64,000 nt of DNA from Selaginella tamariscina (GCA_003024785.1 PUQB01000923.1:1-64000); one strand, 5' to 3'; positions 27,167-38,939 are shown, numbered from the stretch's first letter. Program-made: numbers and translations. Notes: a model not told the origin generated them from the letters alone.

Positions 27167-27192
27167 CATGCCCATTTTAGTTACACTTGCAT
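27167..27192. repeat. Terminal inverted repeat, left end of the 20-kb element
   Basis: Reading inward (minus strand) it starts ATGCAAGTGTAACTAAAATG and continues GGCATG. The right end (46984-47010) starts ATGCACGTTGTAACTAAAGT and continues GGGCATG. They agree over 26/27 bp with two mismatches and one gap. Confidence 0.85.
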
Positions 27193-27197
27193 ATTTA
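27193..27197. other. Target-site duplication TAAAT (left copy, shown inverted as ATTTA)
   Basis: Directly abuts the TIR. The matching copy is at 47011-47015 and the single unoccupied copy at 59381-59385. Confidence 0.85.
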
Positions 27198-27542
27198 GAC
27201 ATCAGTAACATTGTGTCGGTAAATAAACCATTATAATGTTATAAATGTCCTATAAGTTTACTTAAACAAGAAGTATCTTGTTCTAAAAGACATTCATTTT
27301 AAACAAAATAAAAGATTGTTTTGTATTAACGAAAGAATGTACTTTTAGTCAGTGACTCTGTTCGATTGAAAAAAGTCTTCCACAATTACTTAAAATTAAT
27401 TAAAATTAGGTTTTTTCTTATTGTAATTCAGCTGACAAAGAATATTCTGCTGTCTCTTTTGTCAAACTCATTTTTACCTTTTCAAATTTTTTTACATTTT
27501 TCTAGTACAGTGAAAGTGAAGCTTGTGAGTGAGACTGTGAGA

Positions 27543-27728
27543 ATGGCAGACAGTGACATCGATGTGAGGCAGTATTGTGTATTCAGGAACAATGTTTACT
27601 ACTGCAAGCATTGTGATCACTGCTATGATCAATATTTTAGGCCTCAACAAGTAATCAAACACATCGTGAAAACTCACCCATATCTTAGAAAGAAATGTAA
27701 CGCTTCAGGAGCTGAAAGGAAGTTGTAG
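27543..27728 (+). pseudogene. Small C2H2-like zinc-finger protein (truncated copy)
   Basis: ATG at 27543 opens MADSDIDVRQYCVFRNNVYY, followed by CKHCDHCYDQYFRPQQVIKH and IVKTHPYLRKK. The Cys pair (CKHC) and His pair (KHIVKTHP) form a plausible C2H2/BED-like finger. The frame ends early (ERKL-stop). The paralogue at 58.74-59.04 kb still has the expected downstream codons: AVVEQPEQNPGL followed by RRSTRPSKKRRLS and a stop, a strongly basic nuclear-localisation-type tail. A few missing bases therefore cut the tail off here. The 20-kb transposon inserted about 350 bp upstream of this start codon, in the presumed promoter. Function unknown. Confidence 0.5.
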
Positions 27729-28934
27729 TGGAGCAGCCTGAACAAAATCCGGGGTTGAGACGGTCCACAAGGCCATCCAAAAAACGTAGGCTTTCCTGAA
27801 CATGTTTGTAATTTCATTTGTAATTTAATTATTAAAAATTGATCACTCACACCAGAATATCCAATTATCCTTTATAGAATATAACAAAGAATATAATACA
27901 GAACATTCTATAGTAGATTACTTGGTAATATGAAAGCAAATTTGCTTTCAAACCACTGTTCGGTCACAAATTTAATTACAACTGAATTCACAGCTTTTAG
28001 TACGGTTATCTACAGCTTGAACAAATCTTGCACATGTGAAAAAATATTTAGAGTTGCTCATCAAGAACAAAAAGGATTTTACAAAACGAGTTGTTTATAC
28101 CATGATTTTAATAGAAAACTAGTTAGATCGCTAAGATAATGAAATAATAATTAACATTACTGTTGAATCTATGTTCATTTGAAAGCTCATTCTCCTCCTT
28201 TTGAGCCATTGTGGAGTCGATGCAATTGTAAAATGGACAACAAATGCACTACAAATCTGAAGCAATCAAAGACAAGACATGGATTTATAGAATCCTTAAT
28301 GGTGAAACCACAATAGCAAAATATATAGAAACTTCAATCAAAGACCCAATCCAATCACAAATCCCAATGGCAAAATTAAGAAAAACAATGGCAGATTCCA
28401 TAAAACCCAATTAATAAAATCAATGAATCAATGAAAACTCAAACAAAAAAACCTAAATAATGAATCAATTGTAAAAGTCTATGGAAAACCCCAATGTACT
28501 GAAAATGAATAGAAACTCTTTGAAAAACCTGCTACTACAGAAACTCTCAATATGTGAAATCCAAAATGCATATATTTATCAAATTGACCCTCTAGTTTTA
28601 TTAATTATCAAATTAGTCTTCAATTTCTTATTAGATCATGCATGCAATATTTTTAAGTTAAAATATATAATACAAATGATACATATGTTATTTATAATGC
28701 CAAAATTTGTGTGTGAGGATGTATGTGTGTGTATTATTAAGCTCAAGGCCAATTTAAGAAATATATAAAATTAGGTGGTCAATTTGATAATATAATGTAT
28801 ATATTATATATACATATGTATATATACATACATAATTACTCTAGTTTTATATAATTATCAATTTGTGAATGTTTAATTTGATAATTATATAATGTATATA
28901 TTATATATGTAGATATGTATACATACATACATAT

Positions 28935-30711
28935 TCCCAAGTAGCCTCAAGTGCAGACGTGTTCATGAGAGCATTATGTAAAGGTTGAAGGTGTTGTTTC
29001 TTCACTTTGAGATCACTAATAGGACTTGTCTGTGAGTGGGCTTCAAGGTTTCTGAAACACATGGCTAACGACCCAATAGTGAAATTGGAGTCGCTAGACC
29101 AATGTGGAAGTGAAAAGTGTCCATATGACTCACAACCGTGTCCATGTGTTAGCACACCTGTTAAAGAAATCGGAAGTTTCATGACATTTCCAAGGCACTT
29201 TGGTGTTGCAAAGAGCTTTGGAATGCTGGTCTTTGAATGATCCATCTTGTCATGGATCAAGCACAGGTACTCTGATGGGTGTGATACAGAAAGCATGCGG
29301 TGTGCATAGTACTGAGACCGACAAGTTTGTTGTGCAATCATGTGGGCCTCCATCTTCCTTTGAATGGTAGTGATCTCCACCAAGGTTTTTGCACAAGCCT
29401 CTGCAGCCTTCAATGATGTACAAGTGTCACACTTAGAAAAGCTAGAGTGTTTTGCAATCTCCACATCCTTAAAATGAGTATTCCATATGTTGTTGAAGGT
29501 ACCAGTGTAGATTGCTTGGAGCCCCATCAAACTGAGGCACTTGTTCACATGTTCACACAGTTTCAATTGAGTGTAGATTGAAGGTAAAACCTTGAGATTT
29601 TCCCTGACCCCTGCATTTGTGGTTCGGCATTTGTGAGGCATCCTGTCTGCATTTGCTTCCACAAAAGCCTTGAGTATCTCTATGGCTGCCATGATGTGAG
29701 GAGCGGGTTTTGACCAAGCCAGTGTTCCCATGAACTGAGGTTCGCGCTCCATCTAGCCACTCATCCCTCCGACGGTAGAACGTGGTCTTTGGGATCCCGT
29801 ATATACTGTACCAAGCTTTGAAGCAGATGGCCACCTTATTAAATACCATGGATGTACTCTGATAACCTGTGTCCGAGGCCATTCCATCAATACACCCAGT
29901 TAGTGCAGCATATACAAACTCATGCCTTTGCTTTTGGGTGAGCATACGAAAGACATGTCTACATTGGGTAATTTCATTCCGGTCTGCCATCTGACAACAC
30001 TTCTTCTTGCAACAGTCAATCGTGGAAATGCTCGTAACACTTTCGGAAGATGTAGGATCCATCTTTACCCTCTTGCTGAAACTTGCAGGGGAAGATCTAC
30101 AACCCATGAATCGCCTTTTTCTTACAATAGGACCAATGCAAGGAACCTCTTCAAATATGAGTTGTTCTTCCGGGTTGTTATTATTGAAATCCAACCCAGA
30201 ATATGTTGAACCATCTTGCCGTCTTAATTCAGATGTTCGCCACCTCACGAGGGATCCAGGATACAATGTGCCATTAGGTGAAACCTCTGTCACAACTACA
30301 CCCACGAAGTCGGACCCTAGTTTCTCTTCTGACACTGCTTCCATTGGATTTATAGCTGTGATGATGCCTCTTCCGACTTCAATCTCACGAAGAAAGAGAA
30401 TCACCTCATCCATACAGCAGGCAAGCCATCATCTGGTAAACTCGTGCTACTATTTGTTTGTGACTCTGCATATTTGTGTCAGCCTTGACTTCATCCAAAT
30501 TCCACAATACAGGAGAACCCTCCTCAAATTCCATTCCCAGAACCTCAACATGCTTGTAAATGGTGTTCACCCATACGTACACACAAGATCCTTGGGAAAT
30601 ATTGTGACATGATGCATTATTATCTCGAACTTCCACAGTTCCAGTGCCAACTATCTCGTTGTTCCGAAGAAGACATACTTTATCTCCAGTATTAAACATA
30701 TTGTCCTGCAC
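28935..30711 (-). CDS. DUF7869-type candidate transposase, N-terminal half
   Basis: Starts at ATG 30711 (MQDNMFNTGDKVCLLRNNEI), just below palindrome array 1. Domain order: a beta-rich N-terminal region with GSPVLWNLDEV, then PGSLVRWRTSELRRQDGSTY, a Cys-rich linker, a helix-turn-helix-like segment (WYSIYGIPKTTFYRRRDEWL) with the family's HGN box (SVHGNTG), FNNIWNTHF, FSKCDTCTSLKAAE, and HPSEYLCLIHDKMDHSKT with the presumed first catalytic Asp, then LTGVLTHGHGCESYGHF. The coding frame changes twice, near 30410 and near 29755, so this copy is probably inactive unless these are assembly errors. At 28935 it is cut by the inversion; the remaining third is at 25338-26686 on the plus strand. Confidence 0.75.
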
Positions 30712-30849
30712 ATAAATAATTGTATTATTTATGATATCTGTTTATGCAATATTTTTAAGAAATCTGAATTACGGTTACTTAATAATATGCATATGCAATA
30801 ATACATAATTATGTTTAGAGATAATATCTCATGTTTGATTAATACAACT

Positions 30850-31770
30850 GATGGGCGGGATTAATCCCGCCCACGAATCCCTCCGACGAGGAACGGTCGG
30901 CGGGATTAATCCCGCCGCCGACTCAACCCCTTCGGAGAGAGTCGGCGGGATTAATCCCGCCTTGGACTCCCTCCGACAAGGAAGAGCCGGCGGGATTAAT
31001 CCCGCCGCCTCTTCCTCCTCGGGGGAGTCCGGCGGGATTAATCCCGCCGACTCTCTCCGACGAGGAAGGGAGTCCGGCGGGATTAATCCCGCCGCCGACT
31101 CAACTTCGGAAGAGTCGGCGGGATTAATCCCGCCTTGGACTCCCTCCGACAAGGAAGAGCCGGCGGGATTAATCCCGCCGCCTCTTCCTCCTCGGGGGAG
31201 TCCGGCGGGATTAATCCCGCCGACTCTCCGACGAGGAAGGGAGTCCGGCGGGATTAATCCCGCCGACTCTTCCTCGCCGGAGGAGAGTCGGCGGGATTAA
31301 TCCCGCCGGACTCCCTTCCTCGTCGGAGGAAGAGGCGGCGGGATTAATCCCGCCGGCTCTTCCTTGTCGGAGGGAGTCCAAGGCGGGATTAATTCCCGCC
31401 CACAATTCTTACGACGGGGAATGGGTGGCGGGATTAAACCCGCACATAACTCTCTCCAAAACTATGATTTCAAAGAGATCTCGGGATAAATCCTGTCCCC
31501 AAATCTTTAAAACAGGGAAGTGGTGGCGAGATTAATCCCGCCACCCCTTCCCTGCCTCCTAAAATGGTTGGCGGGATTAATCCCGCCGACAACTCTTTCT
31601 AATAAATTCTGGTAACTCTTCATCAGTTGAGAAGGTTATCGACGGGATTAATCCCGCCACTCTTTTTCAGTGGCGGAGAAGCATTGCCCGGGAGATGGTG
31701 GCGGGATTAATCCCGCCACTTCTTCAAAGAGGCGAAAAAGAAATGGCCGGATTAATCCCGCCGCCCCGGT
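30850..31770. repeat. Palindrome array 1: about nineteen units of GGCGGGATTAATCCCGCC
   Basis: An 18-bp perfect palindrome recurs about every 39-48 bp, with GC-rich spacers such as GACTCCCTCCGACAAGGAAG. Most of the first twelve units are perfect and later ones degenerate (GGCGAGATTAATCCCGCC, GACGGGATTAATCCCGCC). The spacers repeat directly and in reverse complement: the CTTGGACTCCCTCCGACAAG spacer occurs twice on the plus strand and once inverted near 31365-31383. Much of 30.94-31.40 kb is therefore itself one long imperfect inverted repeat. The array lies immediately upstream of the DUF7869 start codon. The DNA is open in several frames on both strands (GGINPA/AGLIPP) only because of the repeat. 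Confidence 0.95.
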
Positions 31771-31779
31771 TAACCTAGA

Positions 31780-32415
31780 ATATTAAGTTAAAAGGATATT
31801 TAAACGTGATAAATCCCTAACGGAATATATTATAATCCTAATGCATTTCTAAACCCCTAAATTGTAATTTTAAGAGAGAATGTAAGAGAGTGAATCTTAA
31901 TAAGTATTTTTAAATTTGTTTATAATACTTACTTGTAAACAGCACTGAAGGCGCCGTGCTTTCCTATAAAGAATAGCACCCAATTTAATCTCGCTCCTGA
32001 GATGATCACTATGAAGAAAAAAGAAGATCTAAAGAGTGAAAAATACAGAAATGAAGAAACCCTTGCCGGAGAAAGAACCAGATCTGAATTTGAGTGGGAA
32101 ATTAAATGCATTTTCAAATTTACATGTCAGACCGACAATACATATGTCAGAAATTCAAATTTTTTAAAAAGAACAGAAAATAAAATTTAAGATGAGTTGA
32201 CACAAATATCCGACACTCTGACATATATACTCTCCAGTTCCAATGAGTATTTTAAAATTGCATTTAATGTTATTCAAGTGATTCAAGCTGTTTAATATTA
32301 CGAAATTTTAGACTATATTCTACATTCTTAGTATTCAAGTATATTTATATTATATATATATATATAAATATATACTTATACAATAAATAAATTGATATAT
32401 TATTATGTATCATTT
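31780..32415. other. AT-rich spacer within the element
   Basis: No gene recognised; a 62-codon frame on each strand near 32.0 kb looks like chance. Confidence 0.5.
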
Positions 32416-32419
32416 AAAA

Positions 32420-33060
32420 TATATTCATAGTCTGTTTATTATTATTATTTTCTTAATTACTCGAGTATTTAGTTTTCATTTCCTAGTATCAATGGGATAT
32501 TCTTTAATATTTTATTAATATTTGAAGAATATTCTAATATTAAACCTGATTATCATAATTAAATTAGTCTTGTTCTTAATTATTGCAGTAATTATTCTAC
32601 ATTTGTATATATTAATGGGATTTTCTCAATTAATTTGTTATTATTTCAAGAATATTCATGTGTTAAACCTTATTATCAATATTAAATTAATACACACTAT
32701 GAACATATTTTAAATTATACATAATAATACATCATTTTATCTAATATATAGTCATATATAGTTTTAATAATATATATATTAATATCATTTCCTTAATTAC
32801 TTGAGTAATTAATCTTCTTTATATTAATGGGATATTCTTTATTATTTTCTTATTATTCCAAGAATATTCCAATATTAAACATGATTATGATAATTAATTT
32901 AGTTAATTATTTGAGTACTTAATTTACATTTGTATATATTAATGGGATTTTCTCAATTAATTTCTTATTATTTCAAGAATATTTCAATGTTAAACCTTTT
33001 TATCAATATTAAATTAATATATATTATTAAAACTATATATGGCTATATATTAGATAAAAT
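32420..33060. repeat. AT-rich tandem duplication with GAATATTC motifs
   Basis: Two units of about 300 bp, each made of two related half-units marked by ATTAATGGGAT.TTCT, AAGAATATTC and TTAAACCT.ATTATCA. The GAATATTC motif is the same as in the element's subterminal regions. Confidence 0.7.
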
Positions 33061-33369
33061 CATATATTATTATGTATAATTTAAAATATGTTCCTAGTGT
33101 GTTTATTAATTTTATTTTCTTAATTATTCGATGTTTGTTTTGCACACATATATAAACACAATCATAAATTTACACACGCATTACAAGAACTTACAAAAAC
33201 ACATATGCACACACATGCACAACCCTAAACCAAACTGAAGAAATAGGTTGCTTCTTTATTGAAAACATCATGTTCAACGCATGTATGATATATGTACTCA
33301 ATCTGTGTGACTGTATGTAACACATTGAATTTACATGTGTAATATTTATATTAAGCTTGTTGGGAGCAA

Positions 33370-33397
33370 ACCCTAAACCCTAAACCCTAAACCCTAA
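33370..33397 (+). repeat. Interstitial telomere repeat, four CCCTAAA units
   Basis: AACCCTAAACCCTAAACCCT continues without mismatch for four heptamers. A matching patch lies at 38769-38796 on the other side of the nested retrotransposon. Confidence 0.95.
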
Positions 33398-33479
33398 TAT
33401 GTAACACAATGAATTTACTCATGTAATATGTATGTATGTCTGTGTGTATACACGTGTGCATGTATATATGTGTACTCTG

Positions 33480-33686
33480 TATGTATATATGTGTACTTTC
33501 TGTCTTCTCTCATACATACACACCATGCATGATCCATGTTAATATGTACTGTCTCTCTTCTCTCAAACATACACACCATGCATGATCTATAATATGTACT
33601 CGGTCTCTCTAATATTATGTACTAATATGTATGTATGTCTGTGTGTATAATACACACCATGCATGATCCATAATATGTACTGTCTC
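33480..33686. repeat. Dispersed CTCTCTTCTCTC...CATGCATGATCC repeat zone
   Basis: Short units containing ACATACACACCATGCATGAT and TAATATGTACT recur here, at 38619-38765 and at 61980-62240. The nested gypsy element split one such zone. Confidence 0.75.
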
Positions 33687-33892
33687 TGAAAGAGCAGATA
33701 TATTAAATGAAAATCTGATATATTAGTTTACAAAAAACCCTGCTTATATACAGAAGGTCTCCTGCCACGTGGCACACATGCGACACGTGGCGCTGACACA
33801 TGGGGGCCAGATCACCACCCATGTGTCACTACGCATGTGCGTATATACACATGCGTATATACGGTACGTTACCTAATATACAGTATCTTACA
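33687..33892 (-). repeat. 3' LTR of the nested gypsy element
   Basis: 206 bp, near-identical to 38417-38619. Contains the palindromic stretch CACATGCGTATATACGG near its outer end. Confidence 0.95.
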
Positions 33893-36800
33893 CTATCCTC
33901 CCCTCTGCGGCTGTGTAGATGGTGATGGATCTGATGGTCCTGGATCCGTGTGAGTTGGGCCATCTAAGGTATGACCAAATGTACTCAACGAGTCTCGAAC
34001 GACAAACCGTTTCATTCGAACCACGTGAACTATCTCAACCTCATGAGATCCCACCAACTTTACTTGATATACCTGAGGACCAACCTTTCGGAGTACTCGG
34101 TAGGACCAAGCCACTTGTGTAATAAACCAGTTGCAAGCCCAGGTGCAGTCAGCTTGGGAAAACGTACCAGGACTAAGTCACCGTCAGCAAAATCTGGTGG
34201 AATTTGATGTCGTGTATTGTAAGAAGATTGCTGCCGCATTTGAGCTCGACCAAAGATGTTCAGCAGACTCTGCACGTAGAAGAGGCAAAACAGCATCCAA
34301 ATGTCGACCCACATCTTTGCATCCTCGGCACGTGGCAGATTCGATGATAACCCCAATTCACTAGGCAACTTAGGATCATATCCATACAATGCCTTGAATG
34401 GAGAGATACCAATCGAACTCTGAATGCCTGTTACATAAGCAAATCTCAAACATCGCAAATACCAATCCCAGTCCGTGTGATTGAAGTTCACATACTTCGA
34501 GATCATACCCTTGAAGGTCCGATTCAAGCGCTCCACCAAACCATCAGTTTGTGGATGATACGGAGAGGCAAATGAATGTTTTTACCCCTAACCTCTCACA
34601 CAACACTCGGAATACCTCTGCAATGAAAGCGGGGCCATTGTCTGATAACATCCGCTCTGGACAAGAATGCTGCAAAACCACATTATCGAACAGAAACAAA
34701 GCTGTTGACATGGCAGTTGCATCCGGAAGAGCACCAACCTCCACCCATCGAGTTAAATAATCAGATACAACAATGATGTACTGGTTACCTTGAGAAGAAC
34801 GTGGAAAAGGTCCCATTAAATCCACTGCAATTAACTCAAAAGGGCGAGAGACATTGATGGATTCCAACACCCCATGGCCCGAGTCGTAGAGGAATTCCGA
34901 GTTTGACAAGTGGGACAACTTTGAATATACCTGATCACATCACCACGCATGCTGGCCAATAAAATGATCGGCGCAGCTTCTCCAACACTCGTTGGTGACC
35001 AAGATGACCTCCAACAATAGGTGAATCATGATATGCTCGAAGAAGGTGTGGAACATATGTAGAGGGTACAGCCAAACGCCATCTGTCCTCTGGATTTGTC
35101 CCAATAAAATACAATAAACCATCCTGAAGTCGAAACTGAGCATGATATTGTCGAAACCGAGGTTCGGAAGACGGATTGCAAACGCATCGCGTAATTGCCT
35201 CGTCCATGGTTCATGTTTTTGAGCATCCTGCCACTGTTCCAAGGATGGTAAGTCGGCATCGAATACCTGAGGGGCTTGTATCAAACCGAATGCTGCAGCT
35301 ACTGCATGAGCAGGCAAAGTGGAATCGGAGAGGGGTGCTCGAGAAAGTGCATCCGCATCCACCATTGTTCGCCCAGGCCTGTGCACCACCTTAAAGTTAT
35401 ATACCTGGAGACGTAATGCCCATCTGGCTACGCGACCCACTAAATTCTTCCGTTTTAATAAGGAAGTGACAGCAGCATGATCACACTCCAAAAGTGTTTC
35501 ACTCCCATGTAAGTAGGCATGAAGTCGTTCAAAACCCCAAACAGCAGCAAGGCATTCTTTTTCAGTAGTGGAATAATTCCGCTCAGCCGGCGTGAGTACT
35601 CGACTAATGTAAGCCACCGGGTGTCGAATTGAAGAATCCACAGCATCAGTTTGCATCAATACACCACCAATACCAACATCTGAGGCATCTACTCGTAAAA
35701 TGAACGGACGAGTAAAATCTGGGTATTGAAGCAATGGTGGAGTTGTCAGGAACTCTTTTAACTGGTCAAATGCCTGCTGACACCTGCGAGTCCACCTGAA
35801 AGATACCTGTGGACGAACTAACTCCCGAAGAGGGGCAGTTCGATCAGTGAGATGATCGATGAATCGACCCAAGTACTGCACCGTGCCCAAGAAACGCTGG
35901 ACTTCCTGTACTGTACGGGGACGAGGGAACTCTCGAACAGCTCGCAACTTCATTGGATCCACCTGTAAACCCTCTCGAGATATACGGTAACCCAAGTAAG
36001 TGGTGTCGGTCGAACCAAACACACACTTTTCAAGTTTCAACTTCAGGCCAACTTCTCGAAATCGATCAAGAACGCGCCGTACATCACGAATGTGATCCTC
36101 CCAAGAACCAGACCCATGAATGAGCACATCGTCGATAAAATCGGCAGTGATATCAGGCATATCGGAAAGAAGCTCATCCATCATGCGTTGAAAGGTGGCA
36201 GGAGCTGAAGTCAATCCAAAAGGCATGACCAAAAACTCGTAAAGACCAAATGGTGTCCGGAAGGCCGTTTTTGGAATATCCTCCTCAGCCATAGGAACCT
36301 GCCAATATCCTGATGCCAAATCCAACTTAGTAAACCATCGACTCTGACCCAAACGATCTAATAGATCGGCAGAGTTCGGAAGTGGATAGACATCTTTGAT
36401 GGTAACATCGTTAAGAGGTCGGTAATCCACACAAAATCGGAGAGATCCATCAGGCTTGGGAACCAAATGAGGTTCACATGCCCATGGACTCCGTGACGGA
36501 CGACACACTCGTTTACCAATCATATCAGTAACAGCTGTTCGCATGGCTGATAACTCCTTTGGTGACCTGCGTCGAACCGGGACTTTGAAAGGCTTTGCAT
36601 TGCCGGTGGGTATACAGTGTCGAGTCTTCACACGTGCACCTTGGGACAGATCAAATTTGAACAAACTTGCATACTGTTTCTTAAGTTGTTCGATGCAGTG
36701 TGCTCGACACTCAGGTGACGGATCCGGCATTTGAACCTGTTGAGATGAACACCACCCAAGACCGGAATCAAAGGAGCTGTATGCGTGATACAAACAGCAA

Positions 36801-38416
36801 CAAGCTTCTCTGGACGTAAAGGAACAGACTGCAAAGACACAGACTCCAAGCGTAATACAGGAGGAGAGAGTGAAAAATCACATGTACCTTTCGACTGCTT
36901 TAACCAATCACATCCCAGAATGATGTCAAAGACCTGGGAAGGGACAACCCTAAGAGACCCAGAGGGAAACTTACAGTTGGCACCCATAACCAGCGTAGTC
37001 GAAGTGGTGTACTGTGATACTGCACGAGACTGCCCATTACCATATAAAATGTGCAAGACCTTATCTGCTCGTCTCAAGGGTAATGAGCACCGATGCGCCA
37101 GAGAAGTAGTTATGGAAGACATACTAGATCCTGTATCCACAAGTACTGTGACTGAAACATCATTCACCGTGCAGAAAATGTGAAAACTGGATGATTTGGT
37201 GGAACTTGCAAACCCTTGATATGCATAGCGAAAAAACATGGAGGTGAGTTTCCATCGCACGGGATCCCTCCGTCGCCCGTACGATTACTGGTTTTCCGCA
37301 ACAGATCCACCCGCAAGAGAGCGTCATCATCTGGAAGCTCATCATCAGACATAATGGCCGCCACAGGTACACCATCCGGAACATATGGTCGCCAGCCTGG
37401 ATGTGGTGGACGCCAATCAGGATACACATCGCATGCCCGCCAAGTATGTCCAGGTGCCCAACAGGCCCAACAATGAACTTGATTGGGTCGACCTGCATTG
37501 TTCCGATTCCTCCTGTCACGAATCCGTGGATTTTGACCACCACGGGCAGGAACTGGAGCAGGTGCAGGACGATTTCGTGGAGGTGGTCCACGGGGTGGGC
37601 CCCGAGGTCGACCACGAAAGGCTTGTCGTGCGGGCACATATGCAGCAGCATCAACCTCCATTGGATCAGCACGCTGAACAAGAGGAGCAGGTAACCCAAG
37701 GGGAACACGGCCCTCACCAGGCACCAACTCAAAACGTTGAGCTAGTGCAAAAGCTTCCTCCAATGTGGTAGGACGAAGAGCCCGAACGAATCGAACAAGT
37801 TCGGGTCGCATAGTTGGCCATAACATACCGAGCTTAATAGGCTCAGGCATGTTAGGATATGCACGCCGAACTAAATCCCCGAACCTAATACTGAACCGCA
37901 TAACAGACTCACCAGGATGTTGTCGTATCGCATGCAGTTGTTGGAAAGCATCATCTGAATCCTCAACTTTGCCAAACGTACGTTTGAGGCATTCCGTTAA
38001 CCGATTACTATTGGCTTGAATCTCCGCAGCCAATCCATTATACCACTTGAGCGCAGGGCCTTCCAAACATGTAGGGAATTCTCTGAGAGCACGGGCCTCA
38101 TCCCAACCATGGTAACGAACAATGACTTGGAAATGATCAAACCAGTGGTATACATCATCTCCCGGATCACCACAAAAAGATCGGGGTCGAACCCTCGGAT
38201 TTGTGGCCTGTGAAGAAGATGAAGGAGTACTAGAAGCAGATCCCCCGGCATGAGGCTCAGACGGGGAAGAGGAGGACGGACCCTCAACAAGCGCTCCAAC
38301 AACTTAGTTTGTGCATCAATAGCAGTAGCAATAATGCTAAAAGCCGTCTCCATGTTCATTGTCATGGAAAAAAAAAAAGAAAAGCGGAAGAAAGGAATAC
38401 CCAACTTCTCCACCAA

Positions 38417-38619
38417 TGAAAGAGCAGATATATTAAATGAAAATCTGATATATTAGTTTACAAAAACCCTGCTTATATACAGGAGGTCTCCTGCCACGTG
38501 GCACACATGCGACACGTGGCGCTGACACATGGGGGCCAGATCACCACCCATGTGTCACTACGCATGTGTATATACACATGCGTATATACGGTACGTTACC
38601 TAATATACAGTATCTTACA
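38417..38619 (-). repeat. 5' LTR of the nested gypsy element
   Basis: 203 bp, near-identical to the 33687-33892 LTR. The primer-binding region lies just inside, below 38417 (TTGGTGGAGAAG on the minus strand), and is not the usual initiator-Met type. Confidence 0.95.
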
Positions 38620-38768
38620 CTCTCTTCTCTCATATACTATGTATGTATATCTGTGTATAATATGTGTAAGTATATATGTGTACTAATATATGCAATGTGT
38701 ACAAAAATAATTTTTCAACACTCTCTCTTCTCTCATACATACACACCATGCATGATCCATCCTAAATC

Positions 38769-38796
38769 CAAAACCCTAAACCCTAAACCCTAAACC
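38769..38796 (+). repeat. Interstitial telomere repeat
   Basis: Four CCCTAAA-type units, as at 33370-33397. Confidence 0.95.
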
Positions 38797-38939
38797 CATG
38801 TAATATGTGTGTATGTCTGTGTGTATACACGTGTGTATGTATATATTATGTGTATTAATATATGCAATGTGTATGTATGTATTGATACACATGAAACTTT
38901 AACACTCTCATGGACACACACATGTTAAATCCCTGCATG

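Larger units (their letters stand above)
25338..27192. mobile_element. About 20-kb TIR transposon, left end (now inverted)
   Basis: This piece belongs to the same element as 28935-47010 but lies in reversed orientation because of the 25338-28934 inversion. Its outer terminus is the 26-bp TIR at 27167-27192 and its inner edge is the cut point of the DUF7869 gene. It contains the 3' half of that gene (25338-26686) and then 500 bp of AT-rich subterminal DNA with repeated GAATATTC palindromes (27045-27105). The opposite end of the element carries the same palindromes beside its TIR. Confidence 0.8.
27193..28934. repeat. Left host flank of the 20-kb element (inverted copy of 57.57-59.38 kb)
   Basis: The reverse complement is collinear with 57575-59380: CATTATAATGG...GACACAATGTTACTGATGTC at one end and the TATGTATGTATGTATACATA tract at the other. 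It contains a small zinc-finger gene (27543-27728) and non-coding DNA. In the other copy a short frame starting MAQKEENELSNEH (about 58295) may be the first exon of another gene; I cannot confirm it. Confidence 0.85.
33687..38619 (-). mobile_element. Nested Ty3/gypsy LTR retrotransposon (broken)
   Basis: A 4.9-kb element on the minus strand with 203-206-bp LTRs that begin TGTAAG and end TTTCA (5'-TG...CA-3'). Parts in order along the minus strand: gag with a CCHC knuckle (CWACWAPGHTWRAC, about 37.4-38.4 kb), an aspartic protease region with a DTGSS motif (about 36.9-37.2 kb), reverse transcriptase with a FIDD box and RNase H (about 35.3-36.8 kb), and integrase (about 33.9-35.3 kb). PR-RT-RH-INT order marks it as Ty3/gypsy; I see no chromodomain. 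A polypurine tract lies just inside the 3' LTR (about 33896-33909). The coding region has roughly four to six interruptions. The two LTRs differ at only about three places, so the insertion is recent and younger than the host transposon. A short CT-rich direct repeat at the outer edges fits an imperfect target duplication. Confidence 0.93.

Noticed and set aside
30829-31405. Long frames on both strands reading GGINPA/AGLIPP
   Set aside because: They arise because a palindromic repeat with spacers near multiples of three is open in several frames; no start context, splice site or non-repeat residue supports a protein.
30850-31410. CRISPR-like regular palindromic array
   Set aside because: Spacers are copies and inverted copies of one another, the setting is a plant transposon, and no cas gene or leader is present.
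37160-37771. Additional frames overlapping the gag part of the gypsy element
   Set aside because: Shadows of the retrotransposon coding strand; no separate gene is supported.
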